From: Apus apus
Lineage: Eukaryota > Chordata > Aves > Apodiformes > Apodidae
Assembly: GCF_020740795.1 (NCBI RefSeq)
Contig: NC_067283.1
Span: forward strand, 127,320,568-127,384,567
Reading direction: 5' to 3'
DNA length: 64,000 bases
The first letter of the stretch is position 1, and the number at the start of each line of letters is the position of its first letter. The translations under genes were made by a program, and so were the position numbers. Shown in pieces: positions 1 to 13,197 of this stretch. The notes under the pieces are model-generated. The model was not told the origin of the DNA. It saw nothing but the letters and a program-made list of their open reading frames with translations, and ran no database searches.

Positions 1-743
1 ATCTTTTGTCTCATTTTTCCTGGTGGCTGCTGTCCCTACAAGCCCATTCTTCAATTTCCTACTGCAGCTTGTGCCAAAAGTAGGATCCAGCTATTAAAAT
101 ATAATGAAGTGCACTGGAAGGGCTTAGATGTTCATCTTCACAGCAGGGCAAGAAGCACAAGCCTTTCAAAAAGTAGGATCAACAAAAGGGTGCCCCTGTT
201 GTACCTCCCTAAAGCAAAACGAATTGCACAAAGTTGTGAATTTTACTCATATGGATGGCACAAATAATGGAATGGTTCTCAGAGCATTCTCTGAGAAATA
301 ATTGTGATTGCCAAGATAGGTACCTTAGACATCTACCCCAAGTCTTGTTAATCTGGACAATCACTTGCTCCCTAACAGCATATTTTGCACATAGATTTAG
401 TTGATCAAATTGCATTTTAAGAGAGACAGATCAAAGAAGTTGCTACCAGACATCTTTATCAGTGTTTAAAAAGTCTAGTTTTGAATCAGAAATTAGGTGA
501 CATAGAAGGTCTGGTGGCTTGTCTCCAGAAACAGTAATTTTCTCAGTTTACAAGGGCAGAATTTGATTTATGAATTGAATATGATAACCACCACAACCCC
601 AATGAAATATTTGGAAATGTCCTCATGTGGCAAGTTTATTTTTTGACATTTTCTGATGCAAAACTGTTCATTTTTACTTTGTTTAACGTGGTGATGTATA
701 CTCACAGGTAGTTTTACTGCCTCTGCTTTCTATGCCTCAGGAT
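1..743. other. Intergenic DNA, nothing recognised
   Basis: AT-rich sequence with no long frame, splice-bounded exon or repeat that I recognise. Its last five bases (AGGAT, 739-743) are the left copy of the target-site duplication of the LTR that follows. Confidence 0.5.
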
Positions 744-1848
744 TGTCATGGCGCAACCCCTTCCCCCACTCTTGGGCCACTCGCTACTTGGTGTGATTCC
801 CCTTACCTGCTCCACACACCAACCTGGGACAAGTCAGGGATGGATTGCAAAAGGCAGTGTAGCAGAGCGTGAAGGCACCCCTCAACATCCTTGGCTCCTG
901 CTCCCCCTATTCTTTGGAGATGACAATGATATCTAGATCGTAAGCAGCGGAGCAGGGCGCTGAGGCGCTCTCTGGATGCACCTGGCTCCTGCCCCTGCCC
1001 CTTATCTCCTGGGAACAACAATGGCAATCACTCACCTCCCGACAGCCTAATACAGCTGTACTTGGGTTGTGGCTCAGAGCAGGGGGTCCTACCGGGACTT
1101 AGCGGAACTCCAAAATCTGGAAAGTTCTGGGCCTGTGCAAGTGGCAGAAAGTACAAGAATATTACATCACTGAAACTGGGCCGAAATGGAAAAGTACCTG
1201 ACAAAAGTCAATTATCTCAGACTCTATAAATAGTGATCATAAGTGAGACCCTTTGAGCTCTCCTGGATTGCAGCAGGGTGTGACCAGAATCTCTCCTGAG
1301 CTTGGACACCTCTCAGGCACAAACTCCTTGAGATCTGTCTGCTGAGAGAGCGGACAGAAGGCCAAGGTGAGATCAACCTCCTTGAGTCTCAGCAATGGCC
1401 TGTTGGGAATGCTGGTGCACTCTGAGTGTTCACTGCAGACCTGAGAACAGGGACATTGTAACTAGAGGCTAGGCTCTTCCATCCACCTCCCTACCTGTCT
1501 GTCTGTTTGAATATACACATATTGGTGTCTACATATTTCACTGGATCCAAATATTTCTGTCTGTGTGTTTGTATCTTTTGTGTTTCTACATATTGTACAT
1601 ACATATCTCTAGATATCTATGTATGTATCTTTAGGATACCTTACCGTAAGTGTGAATCTTGTCATTCTCAAATCTGTAATTAAGTAGCTGTTTCAATTAT
1701 AACATATTCTACTGAATCACTTGTTAATCTTTAAAATGGTTAATCAGTAAGTGCTGCTAAAATTCAACCTTTTGATCCACTTCATATCGGTAATAAATCT
1801 TGAATTGCTGCTAGAACATAACTAGGTCCAAAGACTTCATCTGTGACA
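744..1848 (+). mobile_element. Solo LTR of an avian ERVL-like endogenous retrovirus
   Basis: The element begins TGTCATGGCGCAACCCC and ends CTGTGACA, so its termini form the inverted pair TGTCA/TGACA. It is flanked by a perfect 5-bp direct duplication AGGAT (739-743 and 1849-1853), the size usual for ERVL-type integration. Inside, in the right order for a plus-strand LTR, are a TATA-like box (TATAAATA, 1225-1232) and a polyadenylation signal (AATAAA, 1792-1797). The start resembles the TGTCATGGTTTAACCCC opening of common bird ERVL LTRs. No gag, pol or env remains on either side, so this is a solo LTR left by recombination. There is an imperfect internal duplication (about 864-936 and 958-1030). 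I am sure it is an LTR and less sure of the exact family. Confidence 0.85.
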
Positions 1849-4800
1849 AGGATCTATATCCCATTCGACACAGTCATGGTTGCTCTAGTGCAATGTTCCA
1901 TTCCAGACAGAGAACAGTGCATTACGGCAAAAAACATCTTGACAAGAAGAACTGTCCTACAGAGGAAAAAGGATTAAGTATCTCAGATTACATCTCCAAG
2001 TAATGTTTTGTGGGGCTTAGGCACAGACTACTACCAAACATACCTAGTTTGTATCCAGTGTATTGCAGCAAGTGATGTTTGAATTAAAATGATTTATTCA
2101 CTGCTCAAATACTTAATTTTTCTAAGGAAAAAATCATTAACCTCTAAGTTGCATTTTTGTATGAAAAGTGTTTTGGTGCAAGTTTTAAAGCAACTGTGAA
2201 ACAATATATTGGACAATCATCCTCGTTTACAGACCTTAATACAGGCTAAGAAAACTTAGACTCAGCTCTTCAAAGTTTTGGTAAGGAAAGAAAGTGTTCA
2301 AATGTTTACTGAACAGGACTATTGTCAACTAGATTAATCTCTACCATAGTTTTCCTAGACAGAAATGTCACGTCCAACTTGATTCTCTTCTGATGTTGAT
2401 CTTGCCCTCCAGTAACCAAGTTCTTGCTAGCTGCATCACAAGTAGAACAGTTCTGTTGTGAAAGAAGGAAATCAACAGCCGCAAGTTCTGCGTCAGCTCA
2501 GAATAAAACTGAAGTCTCAGAAGAAGGGCTAAGGTTGAAGGACACCATTCAGAAGTTCCAAGAAGCCAGTTTAGTTTAAAAAGACCAAACAGCAGGGAAG
2601 TGCTGCCGTGAAATTGAGCAGAAGTCCTCAGTACTGCAGCTTTCACGATATAAAAGCTGTATTTTCATCTCCTGTCACAAGTCCTTCAGAATATCAGTTC
2701 CTGTTCAGATAACCTCCCTGCTGAATGAACCTCAGCCAGAGGTACTGCTTTTCTAATTTTACTGGTTTTGTCTGTGCCTCGAGACAGCTGCACTGAAGTT
2801 CCCAGCAACACCTGCGATTATGACCCCTAAAATGAGAATTCAATGCTGCTTCCTGTCTGTCTGGATGAAGGGCTGTGGTAAGCAAGTGTTTCCTCTGAAG
2901 TCCTCCTCTTCCTTAGTCTTCATGTCTGTGCTCTGACACAGTGTTTGAAGTCGGCAGGTGAGCAGCACACACTGCAGTGTCTCCTGTCTGAATTGTGGGA
3001 TTGCAGTTGCTACCACACTGTCCTCTTCCCCCAGAAATAACCTGGAGTAACAGGGAAGAGTCATGGCCCTATGCTCTGTCCAGCTTCTACTTTGGATAAT
3101 TAAACTCTGCTTGTCTTTATCCCCTTTGCAGATTTAACTAGACACAGGGTGTGATTCACTTCCCACCAGAGCTTGCCTTGTGGTTTGCTGGGTGGTTAAG
3201 ATACAGTTCACTGGGAAGATGGTGGATAGCCTTTGTGTATCTGAAACGTTCTGAACTCCTTTTAGATGAAATATGGGCTGTGGGCATCTGAGAGAAAACA
3301 GCATCTGCACAGATTCAGCACAGCCTTGAATCTTTAGGCTCTGAAAAAAAGAAAAGCCCTTCCATATGCTACTGAAACCTGATTCCTGGTGAAACACGCA
3401 CCACACAGACTCAAGATCACACCTGAAGATCAGAAGAGAAAACATCAAAACCTGAGACAGCCCTCAGTGTCTAGTGGTTCACTTCTCTCCCCTTATGATG
3501 GGAGACACCACACTCAGGAAATTGGAGTCCAGCTCACCCTAGAGGAGCAGGCCACTAAGGGATTTTCCAGCACACTGCAACCCTGGGCTCCCGGCAGCAG
3601 GAGGCTGCCTATGAAGTTCTGACACCCCAGGAAATTTAAGCTGCCAGAAGAGCCTGTGAGAGCCCTTCTACTTTATACTGCTAACCCAGGAGAGGCTGAA
3701 CAGAGAACCCCAGAGCCCAGATCTCATGGAAACAACACCAAAAGTTATTCCTAGTGTATCTCCCCTCTGTGCACATCAGACAAAGAGCACATTTACAAAC
3801 ACATTTCGTCAGTGCTCTGCATATTCTAGCTCCAGGCATGCAACCTGTGCACAACTTCTTGTTCGTGTTGAGAACGAGCAGACTGACGATGCGTTATACT
3901 TCTCACCAGCCTCCTAAGATAACTGCTACTGCTAATTCAGTAGGCATGCACTCAAAATGTTATTTCTCTCCTGAAGCCTAGGAAGTCAGAATAGCACCAC
4001 TCAGAAAAAAATAAACTGACATTACTTTCTTTCTTCAAGTTGATAATAAGAGACATGAATCACCAAGGCCAAACAACCTGGTCTCTTTGCAAACTGGAAG
4101 CCTTTGGAGTCTCCGAGCTGGGCATCCAGCCCTGTGAGTCAATTCATGTTAGCTGTGCCCATCCATGTTCCCCAGGAGGACATGTGCTCTTTGGAGGTCT
4201 TAAAGGGCCTCCATGGTCTTTTACACGTCCCCTGCATGTAGTGCCCTCCAATGCTTGTAGCCATTTGTTAGGTTGCTGATGTTAATCTTCTGTGAACTCT
4301 TATCAGTTATATTTATTACCAGATTTGTTAATGTTTTGGGAAGGCACAGGCTGTCTCAAGTTCAAAGGAGGACCACAAAAATGGAAAATAAGCTGGGAAG
4401 GTGTTTATTTCAGTAGTGTGATTAAGGCACCTTACTAAAGAGAAGGTTGAAAAAGGCAATGTCATGAGTGGGTGTTGATACTCACAGCTGCGAATGGTGT
4501 TTTAGTGCAGGGCTTTTCAGTTCTGCATAGCAAGATCCAGTTTCTTGCTACTGGTGTTAGAACCTCCAATAATAGATCCACTGAAGTATATGTCTGAGAG
4601 GGGAAGGTAATTAATCAGCAGGGCAGGGCACGGGGAGCATCAATAAACCCACTGAGATTTTAAAAAGAGGAAAGGAAAGCTGTGCTGCAACATCAGAGAT
4701 GTGCCATCGTGTTAAGGAGGGCAGGGAATGTGAAGGATGTGAGGGAGCAAGATCTTGAGGTCTCTCTTTTAACTTAGTAATGTATGCAAATCCTTTGCAT

Positions 4801-7800
4801 TTCTGTAGTGTAGTCTGCCAAGGTGGCAGTGGGGAGATGTTCAAGGTCATGTTGTGATCTAAGAATACTAGAAAAGGAGGTGCTGCATCTTTCATTATTA
4901 ATAGTGCAGAACAAGAGACGAAACAACCGTGGTCCCGTTTAGTTCCAGAGGGACAATGCTGAATGTGCAAGAGCTTAAAGCAAAAAATCTAGATATATTT
5001 TGTCATTCCCATCTCTGCAGATCCTTTTTTTAGTGCGTATTTGTGCAAAACTCAATGTGAAGGAAAACAGAATAAAATAATTTGGTAGTCTTTTAAAATC
5101 TCAAATAGCTCTCAGCTTCACAAGGAAGGTGATAGTGAAGGCAGGATGGTGTTGGTGATGGATATGAGGTTGTAACTGTGGGTGTGGAAATCAAGGAATG
5201 ATGGAAAAGGTGTCTGGAGGGGGAGCTGATACTCTGGAGGACATGAAAAGCAGATGGTCATTACAGTCAAGGAGAATAAAAGCTTGCTTTTCCTGGAAGG
5301 TGTGTAGTTACTTCATGGAAGATTTGCACAGACCAGGATGAGAGCTGCAGTTTGGATGCTCTCCTAGCTCCTTTCAGTGGGCCTTTCTTTCCTGAGCTAT
5401 CAGGATGCTGTTGTAGCATTGCAGCTGTTTGACAGGAATTCAGCCTGTGTGAACATGCTAAGGAAGAAAATTTTCATCATGTATCTTTACAAATCAAAAG
5501 GTTTAGCTAACAATATTCATACTGAAAACTGCTTAAATACTATTTGGGCTTCAGTGTTTTTGACAATTTTTATAGCTTTAGGAAAAAGAATTGACTACAG
5601 ACCATCATTCCTTCAGTGTTCCCTTTGAAGAAGAATGAAGATGAAACCCTCTTGCCAGCCAAGGTCAGAGTGTTTCATACACTCAAAAGGCTAGAGTATG
5701 GTTGGGGAAAAAAACAACAGCAAACTAAACCAAACAAATAAACAAACAAAAAAGATTTAAAATGAGTGAGAAAACAGAAGAATGGGGTTTCACCTGAGCT
5801 TGCGTGGTGCAAGCCCTGGGAGAGAGTGACTTCCCCATGAGTGGAGAGCTGCCGCCTGCCGAGACACGGGGCCAGGCTGGGCTGGGCAGCTTTGCTTTCC
5901 TCCCGTTTCCCACCAGAGAAGGAAGCAGTGGCTTTTCCTTTGGAAAAGGAGCATCTTCCTATTGGCTTTCTGACTGACTCTGCCCTGTTCCTTGCCATCT
6001 CAGGGCTCTTCCCCTGGTCCTCAAGTCCCAGCCTTCTTTAGTAATGTCTCAGCCCTGCCAGCCCTGGCATCAAGCATTTGTAGGGAGAGGGGCCAGGGCA
6101 AACTGTGGTCCCAGGAGAGGCTGGTAGGAGGGAGGGAGCAGCAGGAAAAGGTGTTTGCTTATTTTTTTTTAAGTTAAAAAGAAGAGTAAGAATCATGGGG
6201 CTGCCAGTAACAGGTTTGTGTCTTCTCATGGAGCTCAGCCTTGCAATCAAGGGCATAATTAGGTGTCTCCCTTTGTAGCTTGTGTTCTTTTATTGTATGA
6301 AATTATAGCTGTAACTTAAGTGCAAAATAAAACCAAGATGTTAGAAGCAGCTTCCCATTTGTAATGGTTTTATTGGGAGCTTAATCCATCCTGATTGAGG
6401 TAAACATAGAGGATTTTGTGAAGGACACACAACTTGGCCTAGACTTTATAGACTTAAACTGGAGTCACAATGGGGAAATTATGACAGGAAAAAAAAATAT
6501 GTTTTTACATATATATGCAGCAGTCACACAATCAGTCATATGGCAAGAAGGCGTGTGCTGCACTGGATCAAAGGGGAAGAGCCCAGTACGAGATTAAAGG
6601 GGGGATAATTGCAAGCAACCAGAAAGTTTTATAATAGAGGTGATAATAATATACAGCAGAGGAAGGAAATGGCAAGGAACAGAAATGAGGATAAAATGCC
6701 AATAAAAGAGATCGTTTGATCCTCCTGGCTTTCTCCCTGTATAACAGAATTATTTTATCACCCACTCACTTAATTTCCCTTCCACTTTCATCTTGCTTTC
6801 CTGTGATCGCTTTCTAGTTCCCCTGCCCTGACATTACACCAGGTCTGCTTCCCTCCACGTCTTGTAGCAGTGAAGGGTACATCTTTATCAGCTGTTGATT
6901 CTAAATATGAAACATCTTCAGTGAGATAATCGTCCTCATTTTGCTGCTGACCTGGGGAAGCAACAGAGCTGGCAGAGATTTGGGGTTAGAAAATCACTCC
7001 ACATAGTGAGACACCTGGTGTGAGTTCAGTCTGAAATGCCAAAACTCCTGATCACCATTCTGGGAGAAAATGGAAACATTTTTTAAAAAAGAGAACTGAA
7101 GCAAGCAGCATCCTGAGAGTGGGATTTTCTGGATATTTTGGAGAATTTCAGATTTTTACCAAAGCAGTGGAAGCAAAAAACATTTTCCTTCCTCCTTCCA
7201 TCCGCTCTGTATCCTGTCTAGTTTCACAGGTCAAGAGGTCTGTGACCAGAAGGAAGGAACCAGCCCCTTCTGAAGAGGACGTCATTTGAGTCTTGTAAGA
7301 GAAACCTCCACACCACAGCACCTCAGAAAGCCTGGTCAGCCCCAGCTAGAAGCTCAGGCTACACTTAGTTATGTGAGTCATCACTTCACAGACATCACAC
7401 CTCAGGCATGGTGGGAAACAGCAGCAGTGATACTCAGGTGCACCAGAGCAGGAGTCTGCAAGGAACAGAACAGAGAGAGGAAATAAAGAGCAGTGGAAAT
7501 AAAGAGCCAGTTTCTGCACTGAGATGGCTAGAAGGTGTGTTGATGACCTAAAAATGGGTCAGAAGCATGTCTGGCAGTGATTCCTGGGGGTGGTTTGCTT
7601 TCTGCTCCCTGTGAGGGGCTGAGACTTTAAAGCACAGGAGCTTTAGCTAGTAGGACTCATGTTTGTGTTTGAGTAGCAGCTCCAGCTGTGTGGGAGGCAT
7701 CCTGGGTGTGCTCCCATTTCTGAGAGTGCAACATGAAAAGGTGCCTAGTGCAGCTGGACTTGGGAGTGGGGTGAGAATGGGATTAATCCTCTCTTCCTTA

Positions 7801-8149
7801 CCACAGCCCTCGGGCTCTACAGTTCACTCCTGGCAGAGCTAGTAGTGCCTGCTCCCGGTGACCTTAAATGGGCTCACCATTGAAGGATGGTATAAAAAAT
7901 ATTTGATTTTCTACTTACTGACTCATCTTCTGATCCTCTGGAGCCTAAATAGAATGTGTGAATTGATTAGAGTGATACGGAGTGCCCAGAGAAGTGAATA
8001 ACCAAGTTGTAGAGCACATATTCCTTTCTGTGCCAGTTATCTTACACCTCACTGGTGGGAAACAGGTCAACAAGAAAGATATCAAAAGTGAGACAGGAGG
8101 CTTGGACTTCCACAGATTAAGCACACAAAGGCACTCAACCACAGATAAT

Positions 8150-8154
<5 letters not shown>

Positions 8155-8185
<31 letters not shown>
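8155..8185. repeat. (GA)n microsatellite
   Basis: An almost perfect run of about 15 GA units. It explains the serine/leucine-rich and arginine/glutamate-rich frames that can be read across it, so those are not genes. Confidence 0.95.
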
Positions 8186-8188
<3 letters not shown>

Positions 8189-8836
8189 TCCATGCCTTCT
8201 ATATGAGATGGTTCCATATTGGTAATAAAATGTTACAAATACAGCTCTGACCTGCAAGGATCAGTGAGGAGCTTTCTGTTACTTTAGTGCTTTCCAGCTA
8301 AAGCTGTTCCTAAAGCTTCGCAAATAATTTAGATAAATGCCTCTTAAATTTAAGAACTGGATTTACCTGATACATTTGCCATGTTTCTCTGTTGTGTAAG
8401 ATGTAAGATTTTGTGCGCTCAGGAGTTAAAAATTAAAATTTAAAGGGGGTGTGTGTTCTTAAGGGTGTTCTCTGGGTTCCCAGACTGGTTCTGGATTCCC
8501 AGCTCACCGGTATTTCTCCAAACTCGCCCTGGTGTTGAATTCGCGAACTATTTTTGGCAACTGCAGATTCATTGCCTACCACAAGAGGTCAGGACCGGAT
8601 AACTTTGCATCTCCAGTGAATGGTTTTAGGAACGAGAATGCGCAGCTCCCATCTGTGTCAATAAAACTGGTGAGCACTGAGCTGCTTTCGATAACAGTTG
8701 CATGTAGTACAGTTCTAGCTTGCACATATTTTTCATCTCATCTCTCCTAAAATAGCTTTTTTTCCTCCTAGTTATTTTCCCCTTTTCAGCCTGTTCTTAT
8801 TTTGAAAACTGATTTTGTGAAGAAGGTCTCTGAACC

Positions 8837-8843
8837 ATATATA

Positions 8844-8877
<34 letters not shown>
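8837..8877. repeat. (TA)n microsatellite
   Basis: About 20 TA units with a single C interruption near 8846. Simple sequence, probably length-polymorphic. Confidence 0.95.
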
Positions 8878-8881
<4 letters not shown>

Positions 8882-11800
8882 GAAACTGTATTATTGTACA
8901 AATACATAAAAATAATTACTATATTTTAAATGCTGCTCTTAGTTTTATGAAGGGAGGCTAAAAAGCTGTAAAGCTAAGAGTTAACAAGTCTGGGAAGGAA
9001 GGGTAAGTCTGCCTCTAGCCAAAACGGAATGTTCTCATATTACTGAAAAAATACCAACATTAGAATTTGGTAGATCAGTGATTTGCAGAGTCAGATCAAG
9101 ACACTTGGAACTGCCGTAAGTTTGGTTAAACCCAAGCTTAGTTGTTTAACTTAGTCCTTAGGAGAGGTTCCTGTTCTCCTGTTTATAAGGTTTTTTTCCT
9201 TTTGGTTTTGCAACCTGGCAAAAAAAATATCAGTGAAGTCTTGTTTGAGAGCAAGACCCTGTACTGTGGTGACTACAAGGGAAAACGGAGACAAAGAGTA
9301 ATGAGAAATTTGCTTGTCATTTGCCTTGCATTGAAACAAATGTTTGAAAACTTCTCCTTCCCCAAAAATTGTAAAAGAAAAAAAAAAAAAAGAAAGCTAC
9401 ATATGTTCATGGGATAAAGCAGAAAATAAAATTCAGGAAGGTGCAAATTCTTTCTCTCTCTCCTCCCCAAAGCTAAATGTAGAACATAAATCTTAGCATA
9501 ATGTTTGCTTTTTATTTTTGTTAGCTGAAAAGAGATATGTAGCTTGGTTTTCAAACCAATATGGTAGTTTTTATAATCTAAATCTTTTTCTTGGCATCAT
9601 AAAAGAAGAGTGGGTGGGAGAAGAAAATAAAAGTTGGCAGTTTAAGCAAATAAACTAGAAAATAATGTGTTCAGTTAAAGGGTACCAAAATAATGGTATT
9701 GCTCTCTAAGTAGTATTTTCATTGCTAAAAAGCTGCCTTTGGTGCAGCAGGTTTCCACTAGGACCTGACAGAAGGAGTAAGATTATAACATAATTACTCT
9801 GTAAATGCCACATCTGGAGACCAGGTCCCAAAGGCTGTGGCATAAAACAAGACAGTGGGCAGTATTTTGAAGTACAAAATGCACAGGGCATTTCAACACA
9901 CAAAAAACATTTCTTGCAGCCAAGAGTATTTGGAAGCCCAAATTTGAATCTAGTGGATTATTTTAGACTTTTAAAAAAGGAGGCTAGAGGGGCTTTTTTG
10001 ATGCTGACAGAAAAAGAAACATTCTGTCTCAAAATTTTATAAAGGAAGTACATGAGGGTGTGCAGTATTTCTAAACCAAAGGCACCTGAGGTGCACTGTC
10101 ACTGTTTAAAGCTTCTGGAGAGGCCTAAAAGCAGACAAAGTCTGTGCAGGAGCAGAGAGCGGGGCGAGTGCAGGTATTGAATTTGAGGCTAAAATTAAAT
10201 CCCTTCTCTTTCATGTACAAAAGTAGAAAACATGTTGTTTGCATAAAGAGAACTGTAACGGGCCGTCTGCTCGTCTTCAGAAACATCAATTACAGCAGAG
10301 ATTACTATCTCTTAAAGTGGCATTTAATTAGTTAATTTAATCTGAAATACCGCTGAAGAGTTCCTTGCTAATCATATGACTTCAAATCCCTTCCTTTTTC
10401 TGTCTACAGGAGTCTGCTCTCAGATTGCCTGCTCTAATGATACAAGTCAGACAGCTTGGGGTACCTGCCTGGCAGAAGTGGGGTTATGAAGACACCAGAG
10501 TCCTCCAGCAGAAGCTTCCAGGAGCACCACCGCTCCCTCCAGCAGTGCCCGCTATCCACGGGATTAAGTGTGTGTTCAGAAAGGGACCGTTTGGACAAGC
10601 CTGGCCGTCAGTGAAGATACTCTCTGTTGAGCAGCAGGGCAGGGTTTCTTTGCCTGAGCTGTTTTGCCTCTGGCTTAGCAAACAGATTATTTTAGAGATC
10701 CTCTTTTACTGGAGAAAGATGACCAAGTATGCACGTGTGTGGTGAGGTGTTGCTTGAAGGCAGGGAAATACGAGCAGAAGAGTGATTAAGCCACTCATTA
10801 AATTTAATAGCTATTTATATTGGAGTTGGCTGTGCAGCAGTGGCTAGGAATGCCTTACCCAAAGGAAAACCTAAATATGACCTCACGAAACTAGAAGGAT
10901 TTCAGGACTTGGACAGAAATCATACTAGTTTATACTAGCTTATTTTAACAATCTACTCCTTCTTACAGGAATGTCTCTCCAACTTGCAAGTTTAAAGCAG
11001 TAGCTGCATTAGCTTTACCATGAGAATGGCATATCCTGTTCAAACAAACCTTTGCCAGTCAGGAGTATTCCTTGGTGTGTGCAGGGAAGCTGTTCTGCTA
11101 CTGCCAGGCAAGAGCAGGAGAGGAAAAGCGTTGCTAACTTTATGCATCAGGAAGACTAGTTTTATAGCATATATCCCTCTGGAAGGGGGAAACCATAATC
11201 ACTCACTAAAGGCTGCCCTTAACATTCACAGGGCCAAAACTTAAAATTCAAGGGCCACATTCCTGTCCTGTGTGTCTTAGCTCATGTTAATGTTGTCTAA
11301 ATATCTGCCTTCTGAAGGGAGGGAAGGAATTCTGTCCTGTTTGTAATGAGTCGATGCCAAGGCTACCAGGGACTTGTGTCAGACCTCAGTTGGTGCACTG
11401 ACATTCGTGGCTGTAAAGAACTATAGTTCACATAAACAAGTAGCAAAAGTTATACACAAGGTTTTATTACATGAACAATTTGACATACTCTGCAGTAGTC
11501 AGATACAAGTGCATTTAATTCATGTTTTGTGGACATTGTAACAGTCAGAATATTTCAGCTGAACGGTCTGTTTGGCTGAATTTAAGCCAGTGCAATTCAT
11601 GACATAACCATCAACAGGAAGTTACAGGTTTACAATGAGGTTAGACTAGATAGCAACAGCATATTTATTGTCACATCGAAGCATTACAAAGTATGAAAGC
11701 CCAATATTTCAACTACCTCTAAAATGGTATTTGTACAAATCTGTCATAGATACCTAAATGTAAGGATTTGCTGTGTCAGTAATGGATCATGATTTTCTCT

Positions 11801-13154
11801 ATTTTTGGGAGTTACTTCAAGATTCAAAACTATTTGGGGCAACAAGAAGAAATGTAAACATCTGATGGTTCTTTGAAAATCCCTTCTGAGAAAATACATT
11901 GTATGCCACAGGAAAAGTGCATTCTAACTGGTGTGCCTGCTATGGCCAGTTTGACTCAAATTCACATAGCACCAGGTATTGATCCATTTCTGCAGTAAAA
12001 AGTTAGAAAAATCTTTGTATTAACTCAGAAAAGAGAAAACAAAGTCAAAAGTTAATTTTCTTCTTTCTTTAGAGAAACATAATTAAATAAAAAACCCCAA
12101 AACAACCCACCCAACATTGAAACAGCTCCCTCTTATGTACAAAGAAACCAGCAGCTAGCAAAGCGCGTAGCCAGGGAACAGTCTTTATAAATTGTTTTTC
12201 CTCAGGTTCATGTACCTGAATATATGAGTTTATTTACAGGTGGACAGGTATCCACAGATGCAATAATCAGAATACTTCTATTTGGCTAAAAGTTGTATAA
12301 AAAAAGACAAAACACTTTTTTCCAAATACTTTCCAAATATATATATATATTAAAGGTATTCAGTATTTCCATTAGTACCAGAGTTGGAAGCTCTTTCTCA
12401 TTTTAAAAAGTTAACTTTGTGATAGTGACGACTGACAGTGGCAGTCAGAGCTTTGATTTGAGGGACTGCAGCTGGAGCTGCACCAGACCCATGGGACAGT
12501 TGCAGACTGCAGAGAAGTGCAGCAGTGTCTCTGTTGTTCCAGGCCACATCCTGATACCAGAGACCTGCCAGCTCCTGAGAGCCTCCCCATCCCATGCTGA
12601 GCACCCCTGCAGCACCCCCTGTGCAGCCCTCCTGGGGGCAGGTCCCTTGCTGGTACAGATGGTCACCACCATGGCAGATATGGCAGCTGAGAAGTGAAGA
12701 TCTGCCCTCAACCATTTTTTCAACCCCATTTTTCTTCGGGGTGGATCAAATTGCAGGGGCACTGATAAGGAATGTTTTTCTATTCAGCAACATACAAAAA
12801 GCACTGCATTTTTAAAAAAGGACAGGGTTTTAAAAAAAACCAACCCCAAAACCTCTTAAGTAGTGGAAATATTCTTTATGCAAATGGCAACTAGCATGGG
12901 CAGGCAGCTCAGTAAATCGGAAAACATCATTTCCACACTAATTCTTGTAAAGAATATAAAATTAAAGGCCTTAGCCCATCAAATACATACTGCAAAAATA
13001 TTTTTCAATTAAACATAACCGAGGTGAGTGCACATCTCTGGACAGGTAGGAATACTAATGGTATCAAATACTTTAATAGTTTGCATATAAACAAAATCTG
13101 CCTTTGTTGTTGAGTCCAGGCTTTCTTTAAAATAAAGCAAGGATATCCTTAATA

Positions 13155-13197
13155 CCGTTTTGTTTGTTTGTTTGGTTGGTTGGTTTTTTTTTTGGTC
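13155..13197. repeat. (TTTG)n/(GGTT)n/poly-T low-complexity tract
   Basis: TTTG repeats, then GGTT repeats, then a run of about ten T. Read on the minus strand it is an A-rich tract, but no element that could own it as a tail is recognisable. Confidence 0.7.

Larger units (their letters stand above)
1854..11462. other. Intergenic or far-downstream DNA, no gene supported
   Basis: About 9.6 kb without a recognisable coding exon. The open frames here are short (106 residues at most), overlap in several frames and resemble no family I know. It contains the GA and TA microsatellites listed separately and A/T-rich tracts, but no CR1 fragment. Part of it could be the extreme end of the ZNF704 transcript or intergenic DNA toward the next gene. 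The sequence alone does not decide. Confidence 0.4.

Noticed and set aside
7945..8217. Serine/leucine-rich and arginine/glutamate-rich frames
   Set aside because: They are produced by translating the (GA)n microsatellite.
10394..10745. Plus-strand frame preceded by a good acceptor-like TTTTTCTGTCTACAG
   Set aside because: There is no matching donor, partner exon or recognisable product. A single acceptor-like string is common by chance.
12398..12762. Four overlapping open frames of 73-105 codons on both strands
   Set aside because: They arise from one GC-richer block with few stop codons in any frame. There is no family motif, splice border or consistent strand.
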